DNA of 64,000 nt from JAIROC01 sp031553535 (GCA_031553535.1 JAVBLM010000031.1:4682-68681), one strand, 5' to 3'; counted from the first letter of the stretch, positions 8,943 to 17,553 are shown. Notes: generated by a model not told the origin, from the sequence alone. A program made the numbers and translations.

Positions 8943-9545
8943 ATGGCTGATGATAGAATATTAAAAGTTACGGCTCATAGAAATCCCAGTCCCACAGGAT
9001 GGGGGGATAAATGGGTAGGTGTAGCCAGGGTTGTTGATGAAAATGGATTTGAACACAATCACAAAGGGTATGGAGATACAAAAAGCGAAGCAAAGAGAAA
9101 TGCAATAAATGCTGTATTTTCCATTCTTGAAAATTCCGGAATAGGATTTGACAGAGACAGTGTTATTGTTGATATTACATCACCTAATATTGATGCAAAA
9201 GTCGAGGCAGGAAGATTAGTTGAATTTACGATGGATGATCCCGTCGGCAATGAGGGTGATAGAAAAACATTTACAACCGAATACATTCCTCAAAATGCTG
9301 CATTCTGGTTATTCGGAATGGAGTGTTGTTTTGATAGTACTTTATCGGAGAAGTATGAGCTCGTTTCAACGATGTTGAAAGTATGGGGTGTGTTTAGAGG
9401 AGGTGATAGCCAAGATTCCGTGATGGCCTTACACAATATGTCCTTCGAAATATTTGAGGCAATTGCAAAACGCGAATGGACAGAAATAACAATGACAATA
9501 AATGCAGAAGGTATAATCACAAATTGGGAACTTATTAACGATTAG
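8943..9545 (+). CDS. Uncharacterised cytoplasmic protein
   Basis: This is a 200-residue acidic protein with no signal peptide or membrane segment, and I do not recognise it with confidence. The first ~65 residues (ILKVTAHRNPSPTGWGDKW, then YGDTKSEAKRNAINAVFSIL) have the look of a beta-beta-alpha unit in which a helix packs on a small sheet, vaguely like a double-stranded RNA-binding fold. The rest alternates strands and helices and carries paired Cys in MECCF. A likely start is ATG 8943, preceded by an A-rich leader typical of Bacteroidota. The next gene begins 28 bases downstream on the same strand, so the two may be cotranscribed. Confidence 0.75.
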   Translation: MADDRILKVTAHRNPSPTGWGDKWVGVARVVDENGFEHNHKGYGDTKSEAKRNAINAVFSILENSGIGFDRDSVIVDITSPNIDAKVEAGRLVEFTMDDPVGNEGDRKTFTTEYIPQNAAFWLFGMECCFDSTLSEKYELVSTMLKVWGVFRGGDSQDSVMALHNMSFEIFEAIAKREWTEITMTINAEGIITNWELIND

Positions 9546-9573
9546 TTTTTTGTTATTATAAAAATATATAAAA

Positions 9574-10203
9574 ATGCAAAAGACGAAATATTATATAGGG
9601 ATTTTATTCATTGCTGTTTTGTTCAATTCGAGTTCGTATCCAAGTAAAAAATCTTATGCGGATTTGTATGAAGATCAGAAAATATTCATGGCAAAGTCTT
9701 GTGTTAGTGCCGATAATTATCGGATGATGTATCATGGTTGGGGAACGAAGGAAGAACGTGTTTACCTGGATGAAAAATCCCCTTTGCTTATTCCCGATAC
9801 AGTTTTATTTAGAGAACGGTATAATGCTCCTTTTCATTTATCACGGATTATACATAATAAAGAAGAAAGAAAGGAATTCAACAGGAAAATAAAAGAGGGT
9901 GAAAAATTGCCTATGACATGTATTACCTACGAACAAGCTCAATTGTACCTGGATTGTTTAACAAAAATAAAAATGTTTAGCCCTGATGAAATTTCAATAC
10001 GGTATGGGGTGTCAATACAATACTCCTTACCTACTTTAGAAGAGTATGAGTTTGCTTTAAAAAAGAAAATACTCACAGATGGAGCGGAGTATTTAGCAGA
10101 TGGAAATATAGTTCTTATAGACACTAAAAACAAAAAACTGGAAGTCGTTACCTCTACAGAGATACCTGTTCGATTCAGAATAGTAATCCATAGAATTTCT
10201 TAA
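9574..10203 (+). CDS. Secreted protein with a reduced formylglycine-generating-enzyme-like (SUMF1) fold
   Basis: This 209-residue protein has an N-terminal hydrophobic signal (IGILFIAVLF, residues 8-17) and no lipobox Cys. Residues 110-205 have the order of a SUMF1/FGE-sulfatase domain: LPMTCITYEQAQLYLDCL fits the family's VSWxxAxxYCxWL helix, YSLPTLEEYEFALKKK fits RLPTEAEWEYAARG, and the closing VRFRIVIHRIS fits GFRVV. The region between the last two motifs is far shorter than in true FGEs, and the Cys pair needed for catalysis is not evident. I infer a degenerate, non-catalytic member like those used as binding or structural modules in Bacteroidota surface proteins. It follows the 8943 gene by 28 bases. 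Confidence 0.7.
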   Translation: MQKTKYYIGILFIAVLFNSSSYPSKKSYADLYEDQKIFMAKSCVSADNYRMMYHGWGTKEERVYLDEKSPLLIPDTVLFRERYNAPFHLSRIIHNKEERKEFNRKIKEGEKLPMTCITYEQAQLYLDCLTKIKMFSPDEISIRYGVSIQYSLPTLEEYEFALKKKILTDGAEYLADGNIVLIDTKNKKLEVVTSTEIPVRFRIVIHRIS

Positions 10204-10215
10204 GGATGAGAAATA

Positions 10216-10316
10216 CCTCCGTGCGCCTGAGGCTATACCCCAAGGGATGACGTTCGGACAATGGCTGTCCTTGTCTACTTGATCCATATCGGCTGAGCCT
10301 GATAAACGATAAAATC
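10216..10316 (+). repeat. ~95-bp inverted repeat upstream of the calcium ATPase
   Basis: The stretch from CCTCCGTGCGCCTGAGG to GCCTGATAAACGATAAAATC matches the reverse complement of 13226-13320. Shared blocks include TTCGGACRATGG and GAGCCTGATAAAC. GC content is higher than in the flanks. It begins 13 bases after the preceding stop codon. Confidence 0.6.
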
Positions 10317-10509
10317 CCAGAAAATTTGTATCAAAACATCAACATTATCTCATGCGTTTCGATGTTCTTACATGCTTTGCGGTTACTTTACACTTTGCAT
10401 GATGGCAATATGTTATTTATTGATTAGCTAATTGGCTAATTGATTTATGTCTTTTTCATACGTTTATTGGTATGGTTTGTGCACATTTTATGCTTACCAT
10501 TAAAAATTG

Positions 10510-13167
10510 ATGAATATGTCTTCTACTAATTTTTATAATTTCTCTGTCAAAGATACAGAGAAGTACTTTACCACCTCAATCTCATCGGGATTATCAGATA
10601 GCGAAGCAGAAGAACGTATCCTAAAATATGGATACAATGAGTTTAAAAAGAAAAAGCACAAGAGCCTTCTGATGAAGTTTTTAAATCAGTTCAAAAGTTT
10701 CATGATCATTGTATTGTTAATTGCGGCTGTAATATCAGGTGTTGTTGGCTATTTGAACGGGGAGGGCTTTACAGATGCTATTATTATTATGGTGATTGTT
10801 ATTCTCAATGCCTGTATCGGAGTTGCACAGGAGGCGAAGGCAGAAAAATCGTTGGATGCACTGGAAAAAATGTCGTCTCCGCATACAAAGGTTATCCGAA
10901 ATGGCCATATAAGCGTTATAGAATCTAAAAATGTTGTTCCCGGTGATATTGTAATCTTGGAAACAGGCGATTCTGTTCCTGCTGATATTCGACTTGTAGA
11001 GGCCGTAAACCTGAAAATCCAGGAGGCGGCATTAACAGGTGAATCGGTTCCGGAGGAAAAAATCACGGACGCAATAGAGGGCGAAGTGTCATTGGGGGAT
11101 AGAGACAATATGGCATACGCTTCATGTAGCGTTTCATACGGGAGAGGAAAAGGCATCGTAGTTGCTACCGGGATGTATTCGGAAGTAGGAAAGATAGCCG
11201 CTATGATTCAGTCTGTTCCGGATACACTAACACCGATGCAGAAGCGTCTGGATAAACTGGGAAAGACACTGGGAATTGCAGCGCTTATAATTTGCGGTGT
11301 AATATTTATTGTAGGAATCATATATGGGCGGGGTCTTTTAGACATGTTTATGACGGCCGTTAGTTTGGCAGCAGCTGCTATTCCGGAAGGATTGCCCGCT
11401 GTTTCGACTATCGTTTTAGCGGTAGGAGTTCAACGTTTAGTTAAAAAGAATGCGATTGTTAGGACATTACCTTCGGTGGAAACGCTGGGAAGTACACAAG
11501 TAATTTGTTCCGATAAAACGGGGACACTTACTCAGAACCGCATGACAGTTGTACGATTATATACGGATGAGAAGATAGAAGATGCTGCAAGTATCGTAAA
11601 ATGTTTATCCGATTCCGACAAGCAACTTCTTACAACTGCAATTTTAGCCAATGATGCCCATTTAATAGAGGAAGATGACGTATGGCATTCCGCAGGAGAT
11701 CCTACCGAAACAGCCATATTGGATTTAGGATTAAAAACTGATTTAACAAAAAACACTTTGGAAGAAGATGCTCCCCGGATTGCTGAAATTCCTTTTGATT
11801 CGCAGCGGAAGATGATGACGACCGTACATAACCGCGGTGGAGAACTTTTGGTGTTTACGAAAGGTGGACTGGATGAATTATTAAGTTGTTGTGACCGGAT
11901 TTATGATAAGAATATCGTTAGAAATATTACGGAAGAGGATATCGTCAAAATAACAGAAGCAAATCTCCATATGGCGGAAAATGCTTTACGCGTACTGGCA
12001 GTTGGAACGAAAGAAATAGAACAGCTTCCGGAAAAGATAGAACCTTCTACACTTGAAAAGAACTTGATCTTTCTGGGAATGCTTGGAATGATCGATCCTC
12101 CCCGGGAAGAAGTGAAAGCCGCGGTTGAAAAATGCCGTACCGCAGGAATAAAACCGGTTATGATAACGGGAGACCATAAGATTACTGCTATTGCTATTGC
12201 TGAATCGTTAGGGATAAAAACAAAAGACGATAAGGCCTTGACGGGTATGGATGTCGAGAAAATGTCCGATGAGCAATTGAAGGAGACTGTAGAATCCGTG
12301 GCAGTTTATGCACGGGTTTCTCCGGAACACAAAGTCCGTATCGTGAAGGCATTTCAATCCAATGGAGATATTGTTGCCATGACAGGGGATGGTGTAAATG
12401 ATGCTCCTGCCCTTAAATTGGCAGATATTGGCGTAGCCATGGGAATTGTAGGAACCGATGTTGCGAAAGAAGCTGCGGATATAGTGCTTACGGATGATAA
12501 TTTTGCCACGATTGTAACCGCTGTCGAAGAGGGAAGGCGCATATATGACAATATTCTAAAAGCAATTCAGTTTATGCTTTCGACAAATATCGGGGAAATA
12601 TTAGTGTTGTTTGTAGCGGTAATGGCAAATTGGGCCGTACCTTTATTACCGATTCATATTCTATGGATAAATCTGGTTACCGATAGTTTGCCGGCATTGG
12701 CGCTTAGTGTAGATCCTGCCGTACCGGATATTATGAACCGTAAGCCTATGGATACGAAACGAGGAATTATGACAGGTGTTTTCGCAACCCGTATTTTCTT
12801 ACAGGGAGGGATGATAGGGGCACTTTCGTTAACCGCTTATATTATAGGGATGCAATATAGTATTGAAGTTGCACAAACGATGACCTTTGCCGTTTTGGCG
12901 ATATGCCAGATCACACATGCTTTTAATGTTCGCTCAACAACTCATACTGCCTTTAGAGGGATGTTTAAAAATAAATACCTTTTAGGAGCATTGGCCATTG
13001 TTTTGGCGTTGATGCTGCTTGTACTTGAAATACCTTTTTTCCATACTGTTTTCCATGTGACTACGCTTACGGGTAATCAGTGGCTTTGGGTGGTATTGTT
13101 GTCGATTGCACCTCTACCGATTATGGAATTAGTTAAGGCAGTGGAAAAGTTGTTCCGGAAGAAATAG
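10510..13167 (+). CDS. Calcium-translocating P-type ATPase (type IIA/IIB-like)
   Basis: This 885-residue protein has all P-type landmarks in order. They are an N-terminal cation-ATPase domain with the 'SGLSDSEAEERILKYGYNEF' block; the actuator motif LTGESVP near residue 176; PEGLP in membrane helix 4; the phosphorylation site CSDKTGTLTQN near 335; the KGGLDELL nucleotide-binding motif; TGDGVNDAPALK near 630; and the helix 6 block NLVTDSLPALALSVDP. PEGLP together with the NLVTDSLPALALS block indicates calcium export rather than heavy metals. It should pump Ca2+ out of the cytoplasm. A TTG three bases upstream also opens the frame, but ATG 10510 (or 10516) is preferred. The gene stands alone between inverted ~95-bp repeats. 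Confidence 0.93.
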   Translation: MNMSSTNFYNFSVKDTEKYFTTSISSGLSDSEAEERILKYGYNEFKKKKHKSLLMKFLNQFKSFMIIVLLIAAVISGVVGYLNGEGFTDAIIIMVIVILNACIGVAQEAKAEKSLDALEKMSSPHTKVIRNGHISVIESKNVVPGDIVILETGDSVPADIRLVEAVNLKIQEAALTGESVPEEKITDAIEGEVSLGDRDNMAYASCSVSYGRGKGIVVATGMYSEVGKIAAMIQSVPDTLTPMQKRLDKLGKTLGIAALIICGVIFIVGIIYGRGLLDMFMTAVSLAAAAIPEGLPAVSTIVLAVGVQRLVKKNAIVRTLPSVETLGSTQVICSDKTGTLTQNRMTVVRLYTDEKIEDAASIVKCLSDSDKQLLTTAILANDAHLIEEDDVWHSAGDPTETAILDLGLKTDLTKNTLEEDAPRIAEIPFDSQRKMMTTVHNRGGELLVFTKGGLDELLSCCDRIYDKNIVRNITEEDIVKITEANLHMAENALRVLAVGTKEIEQLPEKIEPSTLEKNLIFLGMLGMIDPPREEVKAAVEKCRTAGIKPVMITGDHKITAIAIAESLGIKTKDDKALTGMDVEKMSDEQLKETVESVAVYARVSPEHKVRIVKAFQSNGDIVAMTGDGVNDAPALKLADIGVAMGIVGTDVAKEAADIVLTDDNFATIVTAVEEGRRIYDNILKAIQFMLSTNIGEILVLFVAVMANWAVPLLPIHILWINLVTDSLPALALSVDPAVPDIMNRKPMDTKRGIMTGVFATRIFLQGGMIGALSLTAYIIGMQYSIEVAQTMTFAVLAICQITHAFNVRSTTHTAFRGMFKNKYLLGALAIVLALMLLVLEIPFFHTVFHVTTLTGNQWLWVVLLSIAPLPIMELVKAVEKLFRKK

Positions 13168-13225
13168 ATCAATTAGCCGGTTAGTAATTGAACTGAATAA
13201 CCAACTCAACAACCCAACATGATTT

Positions 13226-13320
13226 GTTTTGTTGTTTATCAGGCAGAGCCTGTATTGATAAAATGGATGAGGCAAAACCATCGTCCGAATAATAGCGACA
13301 CAACCTCAAGCGGACGAGGG
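13226..13320 (-). repeat. ~95-bp inverted repeat downstream of the calcium ATPase
   Basis: This is the inverse counterpart of 10216-10316, diverged but alignable over nearly its full length. It ends about 10 bases before the stop codon of the convergent Lnt-like gene, so it may also act in 3'-end formation there. Confidence 0.6.
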
Positions 13321-13330
13321 TTATGTAAGA

Positions 13331-14605
13331 TCATATATCAATATCTATAACAATTTTTTCATCGTTAAATTTATTAACAATATCACCTCTTGAATTTATT
13401 ATTATATTATCTCCTTGGAAAGAAACTTTGATTATTTGCTTACTATATTCTATCGCTTTAACTTTTAAAATATTATTATACTGATTATATGCGATAGTAG
13501 AATGTTTCATGAAATATTCACTTGCCAAAACAAAGATAGTACTTTTCCCGCTACTGTTTTTTTTAACAACTTGATTGAATATAGACTCATAACAGATTAA
13601 GGCAGAAAAAGGCAATATGGAATCTATTATTATATCATCATCATAATCTTTCAATTGAAATTCGGATTTTTTATAAAAAGATAACCAATTAGGAACATAT
13701 TCAATAACAGGAACAAACTTTTCTTTTTTATGTATATATATTTCTTCCCCTTTTTTAACAAAAAAAATGTTGTATTTATTACTATCTTTTATTAGTTCTG
13801 CTCCTCCAATTACAATATGTTTGGTTTGATGAATAGAAGTATTAATTTCTTCAATATTGGTTTCTCCTATATAGGATTCAGGTAAAAACACATATTGTGT
13901 TAACGTATCTTTTTCCATTTTATCCAAAAAGGTATTAAAATAGAATAATCTGTGTTTATTGTTATAGTTAAATATTTCATATTGAGGATTAATAATTGTC
14001 GCATATATTCTATTTTCAGAAGAAGGTTGTTTATAAAAAAGGAAATATTGCAACAAGGAAAATACAACAGGAATAAATAAAAATAAACTTCCTATTCTTT
14101 TGTACTTATTTCCGGTAATAGTAAATAGATAAGATACCACTAGCACCCAAATAGTCCCACCCAAAAACCCTGTAAATTTATACCATTGTATAAAATAAGG
14201 CTGGTTGCCAAAACAATTTCCTATATTCAACCAACTCCAGCCCAGAAACCAATATAAATGATTTAATTCTAATAAGATATAAAAACATATAAATGCAATC
14301 AATTTAAATTTTGGATTAACAAACCGGTACACCAAATAGCTAAAGGATAAATACAAGGCATTGGCAATATTTGCCATTAAACCATAGAAAGTATCTACTT
14401 TTACCAACCAATATGTTGCCGAAAAATTATATACGGCCCAAAACAAAAATACAAGCAAAAATGCTTTTGGAAATGCAAAGTTCTCTACATGTTTAAAAAT
14501 TTGAAACAAACAAAAGAATGTTGCAAAAATAAACATTCCATAATAATTCCATGCTAAAAAGTTGGAAATAAATGCGACTAGTAAAAATATACTGCTTTTC
14601 GCCAT
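13331..14605 (-). CDS. Apolipoprotein N-acyltransferase-like protein
   Basis: This 424-residue protein has six or so membrane helices over residues 1-190, then a carbon-nitrogen hydrolase domain. The catalytic Glu lies in VFLPESYIG (about residue 240), the Lys in KKEKFVPVIEYVP (about 290) and the Cys in ALICYES (about 340). This is the Glu-Lys-Cys triad and loop order of Lnt, which adds the third acyl chain to lipoproteins. At 424 residues it is shorter than the ~510 of E. coli Lnt. It is the last gene of an operon of secreted and lipidated proteins, which suggests that it may serve them. Its base composition is very AT-rich like the operon, so it may be an accessory copy rather than the housekeeping enzyme. 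Confidence 0.8.
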   Translation of the reverse strand: MAKSSIFLLVAFISNFLAWNYYGMFIFATFFCLFQIFKHVENFAFPKAFLLVFLFWAVYNFSATYWLVKVDTFYGLMANIANALYLSFSYLVYRFVNPKFKLIAFICFYILLELNHLYWFLGWSWLNIGNCFGNQPYFIQWYKFTGFLGGTIWVLVVSYLFTITGNKYKRIGSLFLFIPVVFSLLQYFLFYKQPSSENRIYATIINPQYEIFNYNNKHRLFYFNTFLDKMEKDTLTQYVFLPESYIGETNIEEINTSIHQTKHIVIGGAELIKDSNKYNIFFVKKGEEIYIHKKEKFVPVIEYVPNWLSFYKKSEFQLKDYDDDIIIDSILPFSALICYESIFNQVVKKNSSGKSTIFVLASEYFMKHSTIAYNQYNNILKVKAIEYSKQIIKVSFQGDNIIINSRGDIVNKFNDEKIVIDIDI

Positions 14606-14611
14606 AATAAA

Positions 14612-14641
14612 AATGGTGGAATAAATTTATATTCCACCATT
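14612..14641 (-). promoter_or_regulatory. Intercistronic hairpin after paralogue 3
   Basis: A perfect 12-bp stem, AATGGTGGAATA/TATTCCACCATT, with a 6-base loop lies between the 14648 and 13331 genes. There is no U-run right after it, so it looks more like a processing or stabilising element than a full terminator. Related hairpins follow the other two paralogues. Confidence 0.6.
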
Positions 14642-14647
14642 ATAAAT

Positions 14648-15400
14648 TTAATCTTCAATAGGGTAAATATGATGGTCTACGGACGTAAAAGCTAAAGCAA
14701 TTCTTTTCCCATTTGTATTCACTTCTATTGCATTTACTCGCTGAATTGAAAAGTTAATATATTTTGCATCGTAATTTGCAAGGATTTCACTTAAATCAAG
14801 TATTCCATTGTCATTTATGATAACAGCATCTGCATATATTACTTCTCCATACATAGGGTCTTTAGTATAGAGTCTATATGTAAACAGTACTTTTGTTGGA
14901 TATTGGCGATCCTGATTCCAATGCAGAACACTTTCTTTTCTTTTGATACCTTTTTCTCCATAATTTGACACTTTAGCAGTTATCAATTCCGGAATATAAA
15001 ACTTATATTCTGCCATTTCTTCATCCGTCTTAATTGACATATCGTGAACTTTTCCGAACAAATCTAATAATTGAGGCCCTGTATAAGATACACATTGGTC
15101 TTTTTTAAAATGAAATTCTCGACCCGACAATACAATATCTATATTGGCTATTTCAGGTGCACTCATATTTATTCCCCAATCGTCATCTTTTGTTGGATAT
15201 CTTCCCAAGTTAGCATTTGCAATCAATCCTATTGTAATATCATTTGCATTGTAAAGTTCAACCAAATAGTCTTCCGATGGAATAATTATGTCATCGGAAG
15301 TAGTTTTCATCTGTGCTTTTACAGAATGTGGAACCTGTTCTTTTATACATCCTACCAGTACCAGCGGTACTAAAACAACTAATTTTATTATATTCTTCAT
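14648..15400 (-). CDS. Paralogous lipoprotein, third of three
   Basis: This 250-residue protein was assigned the ATG at 15400, giving MKNIIKLVVLVPLVLVGC, a lipoprotein signal with Cys18. An in-frame ATG at 15436 would add 12 residues but spoil the signal. The mature part begins like its paralogues with an IIIPSEDYLVELYNANDITI block and ends ALAFTSVDHHIYPIED. Conserved features include the LLDLFGKVHDMSI and YKFYIPELITA segments and a His-rich VDHHIY end. I do not recognise the family. Nearly identical signal peptides with diverged mature parts show recent tandem duplication. An outer-membrane or periplasmic lipoprotein is most likely. Confidence 0.8.
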   Translation of the reverse strand: MKNIIKLVVLVPLVLVGCIKEQVPHSVKAQMKTTSDDIIIPSEDYLVELYNANDITIGLIANANLGRYPTKDDDWGINMSAPEIANIDIVLSGREFHFKKDQCVSYTGPQLLDLFGKVHDMSIKTDEEMAEYKFYIPELITAKVSNYGEKGIKRKESVLHWNQDRQYPTKVLFTYRLYTKDPMYGEVIYADAVIINDNGILDLSEILANYDAKYINFSIQRVNAIEVNTNGKRIALAFTSVDHHIYPIED

Positions 15401-15414
15401 GATTTTATAATAAA

Positions 15415-15447
15415 AATGGTAGAATATGAATTTCATATTCCACCATT
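15415..15447 (-). promoter_or_regulatory. Intercistronic hairpin after paralogue 2
   Basis: A 16-bp stem with one A-C mismatch joins AATGGTAGAATATGAA to TTCATATTCCACCATT. It sits between the stop of the 15454 gene and the start of the 14648 gene. Confidence 0.6.
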
Positions 15448-15453
15448 ACAAAT

Positions 15454-16191
15454 TTAATCTTGAATAGTGTAAATATGATGATCTACTGTCGTAAAAGCTA
15501 AAGCAATTCTTTTCCCTTCTGTATTGACTTCTACTGCATTTACTCGATAAATAGAAAAATTAATACCTTTTGCATCTCGATTTGTAAGGAATTGACTTAG
15601 CTCAAGCATTCCATTATCCTCTAGGATAACAGCATCTCTATATATCATTTCTCCTGATGCAGGACTACCACCAAAGAGTCTATATGCAAATACTATTTTT
15701 GTAGGATACTTCGAGTCTTTATTCCAGTGTAGAATACACCCTGTTCTTTTGATACCATTTTCATCAACATTTGACACTTTAGCAGTTATCAATTCCGGAA
15801 TATAAAACTTATATTCTTTTGTCTCTTCCTTTGTAGTAATTGACATATCGTGAACCTTTCCGAAGAGATCTAATAATTGAGGTCCGTTGTAACATACATC
15901 TTGATCTCGTTTAAAATTAAATTCCTTTCCGGACAAGACAAGATCTATATCTGCAAGAGCAGCTACCCTCATATTTATTCTTGAATCATTATCTAAGGTT
16001 GAATATTCTCCAAGATTTGCATTTGCAATCAATCCTATTGTGATGTCATTTTCATCATAAAGTTTAACCAAATAGTCTTCCGATGGAATAATTATGCCAT
16101 CGGAAGTAGTTTTCATCTGTGCTTTTGCAGAATGTATATATCCTGCCAGTACCAGTGATACGAAAACAACTAATTTTATTATATTTTTCAT
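15454..16191 (-). CDS. Paralogous secreted protein, second of three, lipobox Cys lost
   Basis: This 245-residue protein shares the start MKNIIKLVV with its two neighbours but reads FVSLVLAGYIHSAKAQ where they have LVLVGCIKEQVPHSVKAQ. The lipobox Cys is therefore replaced by Tyr and six residues are missing, while the signal-peptidase I site AKA-Q is intact. It is probably released into the periplasm (or beyond) rather than lipid-anchored. The mature domain keeps the SEDYLVKLYDENDITIGLI, LLDLFGKVHDMSI, YKFYIPELITA and VDHHIYTIQD blocks of the family. Its function is unknown. It is the middle gene of the 17553-to-13331 minus-strand operon. Confidence 0.8.
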   Translation of the reverse strand: MKNIIKLVVFVSLVLAGYIHSAKAQMKTTSDGIIIPSEDYLVKLYDENDITIGLIANANLGEYSTLDNDSRINMRVAALADIDLVLSGKEFNFKRDQDVCYNGPQLLDLFGKVHDMSITTKEETKEYKFYIPELITAKVSNVDENGIKRTGCILHWNKDSKYPTKIVFAYRLFGGSPASGEMIYRDAVILEDNGMLELSQFLTNRDAKGINFSIYRVNAVEVNTEGKRIALAFTTVDHHIYTIQD

Positions 16192-16205
16192 GATTTTTTA
16201 CTAAA

Positions 16206-16238
16206 AATAGTGGGATATAAAATTCATACCCCACTATT
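16206..16238 (-). promoter_or_regulatory. Intercistronic hairpin after paralogue 1
   Basis: A 13-bp stem with one mismatch joins AATAGTGGGATAT to ATACCCCACTATT. Compared with the hairpin at 14612-14641, a G-C pair has become A-T and an A-T pair has become G-C, both on both arms. Confidence 0.6.
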
Positions 16239-16244
16239 ATAAAT

Positions 16245-17000
16245 TTAATCTTCAATAGAGTAAATATGATGATCTACTGACGTAAAAGCTAAAGCAATTC
16301 TTTTTCCATTTGTATTCACTTCCACTGCATTTACTCTAAAAATAGAGAAATTAATGCCTTTTGCATCTTGATTTTCAAGAAATTGATTTAAGTCTAATTC
16401 CCCATTATCCTCTATGATAACAGCATCTTTATATATCATTTCTCCAAACATAGGATCATCATTATAGAGTGTATATGAAAATACTATTTTTGTGGGATAT
16501 TGAGAGTCTGCATTCCAGTGCAGGACACTTCCTGTTCTTTTAACTCCTGTTTCCCCATAATTTGATACATCTGCAGTTATCAACTCCGGAATATAAAACT
16601 TATATTCTACCCTCCCTTCCTGCGTAGTAATTGACATATTATCATGAACTTTTCCGAACAGGTCTAATAATTGAAGTCCGTTGTAGCGTACATCTTGATC
16701 CTGTTTAAAATGAAATTCCTGGTCAGATAATACAATCTCAATATCAGCTATAGCAGCTGCGGCCATTTTTAGACCCATATCGTCATCTATGGTTGGATAT
16801 TTTCCAAAAGTTGCATTTGCAATCAATCCTATTGTAATATCATTTGCATTGTAAAGTTCAACCAAATAGTCTTCCGATGGAATAATTATTCCATCGGAAG
16901 TAGTTTTCATCTGTGCTTTTACAGAATGTGGAACCTGTTCTTTTATACATCCTACCAGTACCAGCGGTACTAAAACAACTAATTTTATTATATTTTTCAT
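16245..17000 (-). CDS. Paralogous lipoprotein, first of three
   Basis: This 251-residue protein has the lipoprotein signal MKNIIKLVVLVPLVLVGC (Cys18), identical to the third paralogue's. The mature part carries the shared blocks (IIIPSEDYLVELYNAND, LLDLFGKVHDN, YKFYIPELITADVSN, VDHHIYSIED). It differs from the third paralogue mainly in the middle, so the ends are under tighter constraint or gene conversion. No known domain is recognised. It follows the cysteine-rich 17023 gene by 22 bases and is likely in the same transcript. Confidence 0.8.
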   Translation of the reverse strand: MKNIIKLVVLVPLVLVGCIKEQVPHSVKAQMKTTSDGIIIPSEDYLVELYNANDITIGLIANATFGKYPTIDDDMGLKMAAAAIADIEIVLSDQEFHFKQDQDVRYNGLQLLDLFGKVHDNMSITTQEGRVEYKFYIPELITADVSNYGETGVKRTGSVLHWNADSQYPTKIVFSYTLYNDDPMFGEMIYKDAVIIEDNGELDLNQFLENQDAKGINFSIFRVNAVEVNTNGKRIALAFTSVDHHIYSIED

Positions 17001-17022
17001 GACTTATAAAATTTAAAAATTA

Positions 17023-17553
17023 CTACATTTCATCACACCGTCCTATAAAACCCTTTGGATTGGGTTCGTTAACATAAATAATATCCCAAGAACAATCAAG
17101 ATCGCCGAAATTATAATAGTGGTAATATTGCTTATACCAACGATAACATTCATAGTCGCTTTGGTTACCACAAGGATACGTTTCATGGTAACAGCAAGTT
17201 ATAATAAAGTCCTCATATTTGGGCACTTGAACATTAGCGAAACAACCTCCTGCATTATACCGGTTTAAAACATTATTACCTTTATAATTTCTTTTAAAGA
17301 ATGGCGGTTTTGTACCCATAATATCTACAATTAAAAATCTTTTATAGCGGTCATTCCAAACCGCTGCAAGAGGATTGGTTGCTCCAGCACACCAGTAATT
17401 CCAATTACCAAATTTAAATTGAACAGTTTTCGAGGTGGTGGTTGAGGGCGTTGTTGTATTTTTACCGCCACCACCACCTCCTCCGGCAGTAAGCAAAAAC
17501 ACACATCCAATAAAGCATATTGCAATGCTTAGTGGAAAAAAGTATTTCTTCAT
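17023..17553 (-). CDS. Cysteine-rich putative lipoprotein with a polyglycine tract
   Basis: This 176-residue protein begins MKKYFFPLSIAICFIGC, a plausible lipobox with Cys17. After a second short hydrophobic stretch comes a run of seven Gly, then a Thr/Ser-rich linker, then a compact domain of about 125 residues with many Cys, Tyr and Trp (NYWCAGATNP, ITCCYHETYPCG, YECYRWYKQYYHYYNF). The Cys content suggests disulfides outside the cytoplasm. I do not recognise the domain. The Gly run is encoded by CCACC-type repeats that could slip in length. It heads the operon with the three paralogues and the Lnt-like gene. Confidence 0.75.
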   Translation of the reverse strand: MKKYFFPLSIAICFIGCVFLLTAGGGGGGGKNTTTPSTTTSKTVQFKFGNWNYWCAGATNPLAAVWNDRYKRFLIVDIMGTKPPFFKRNYKGNNVLNRYNAGGCFANVQVPKYEDFIITCCYHETYPCGNQSDYECYRWYKQYYHYYNFGDLDCSWDIIYVNEPNPKGFIGRCDEM

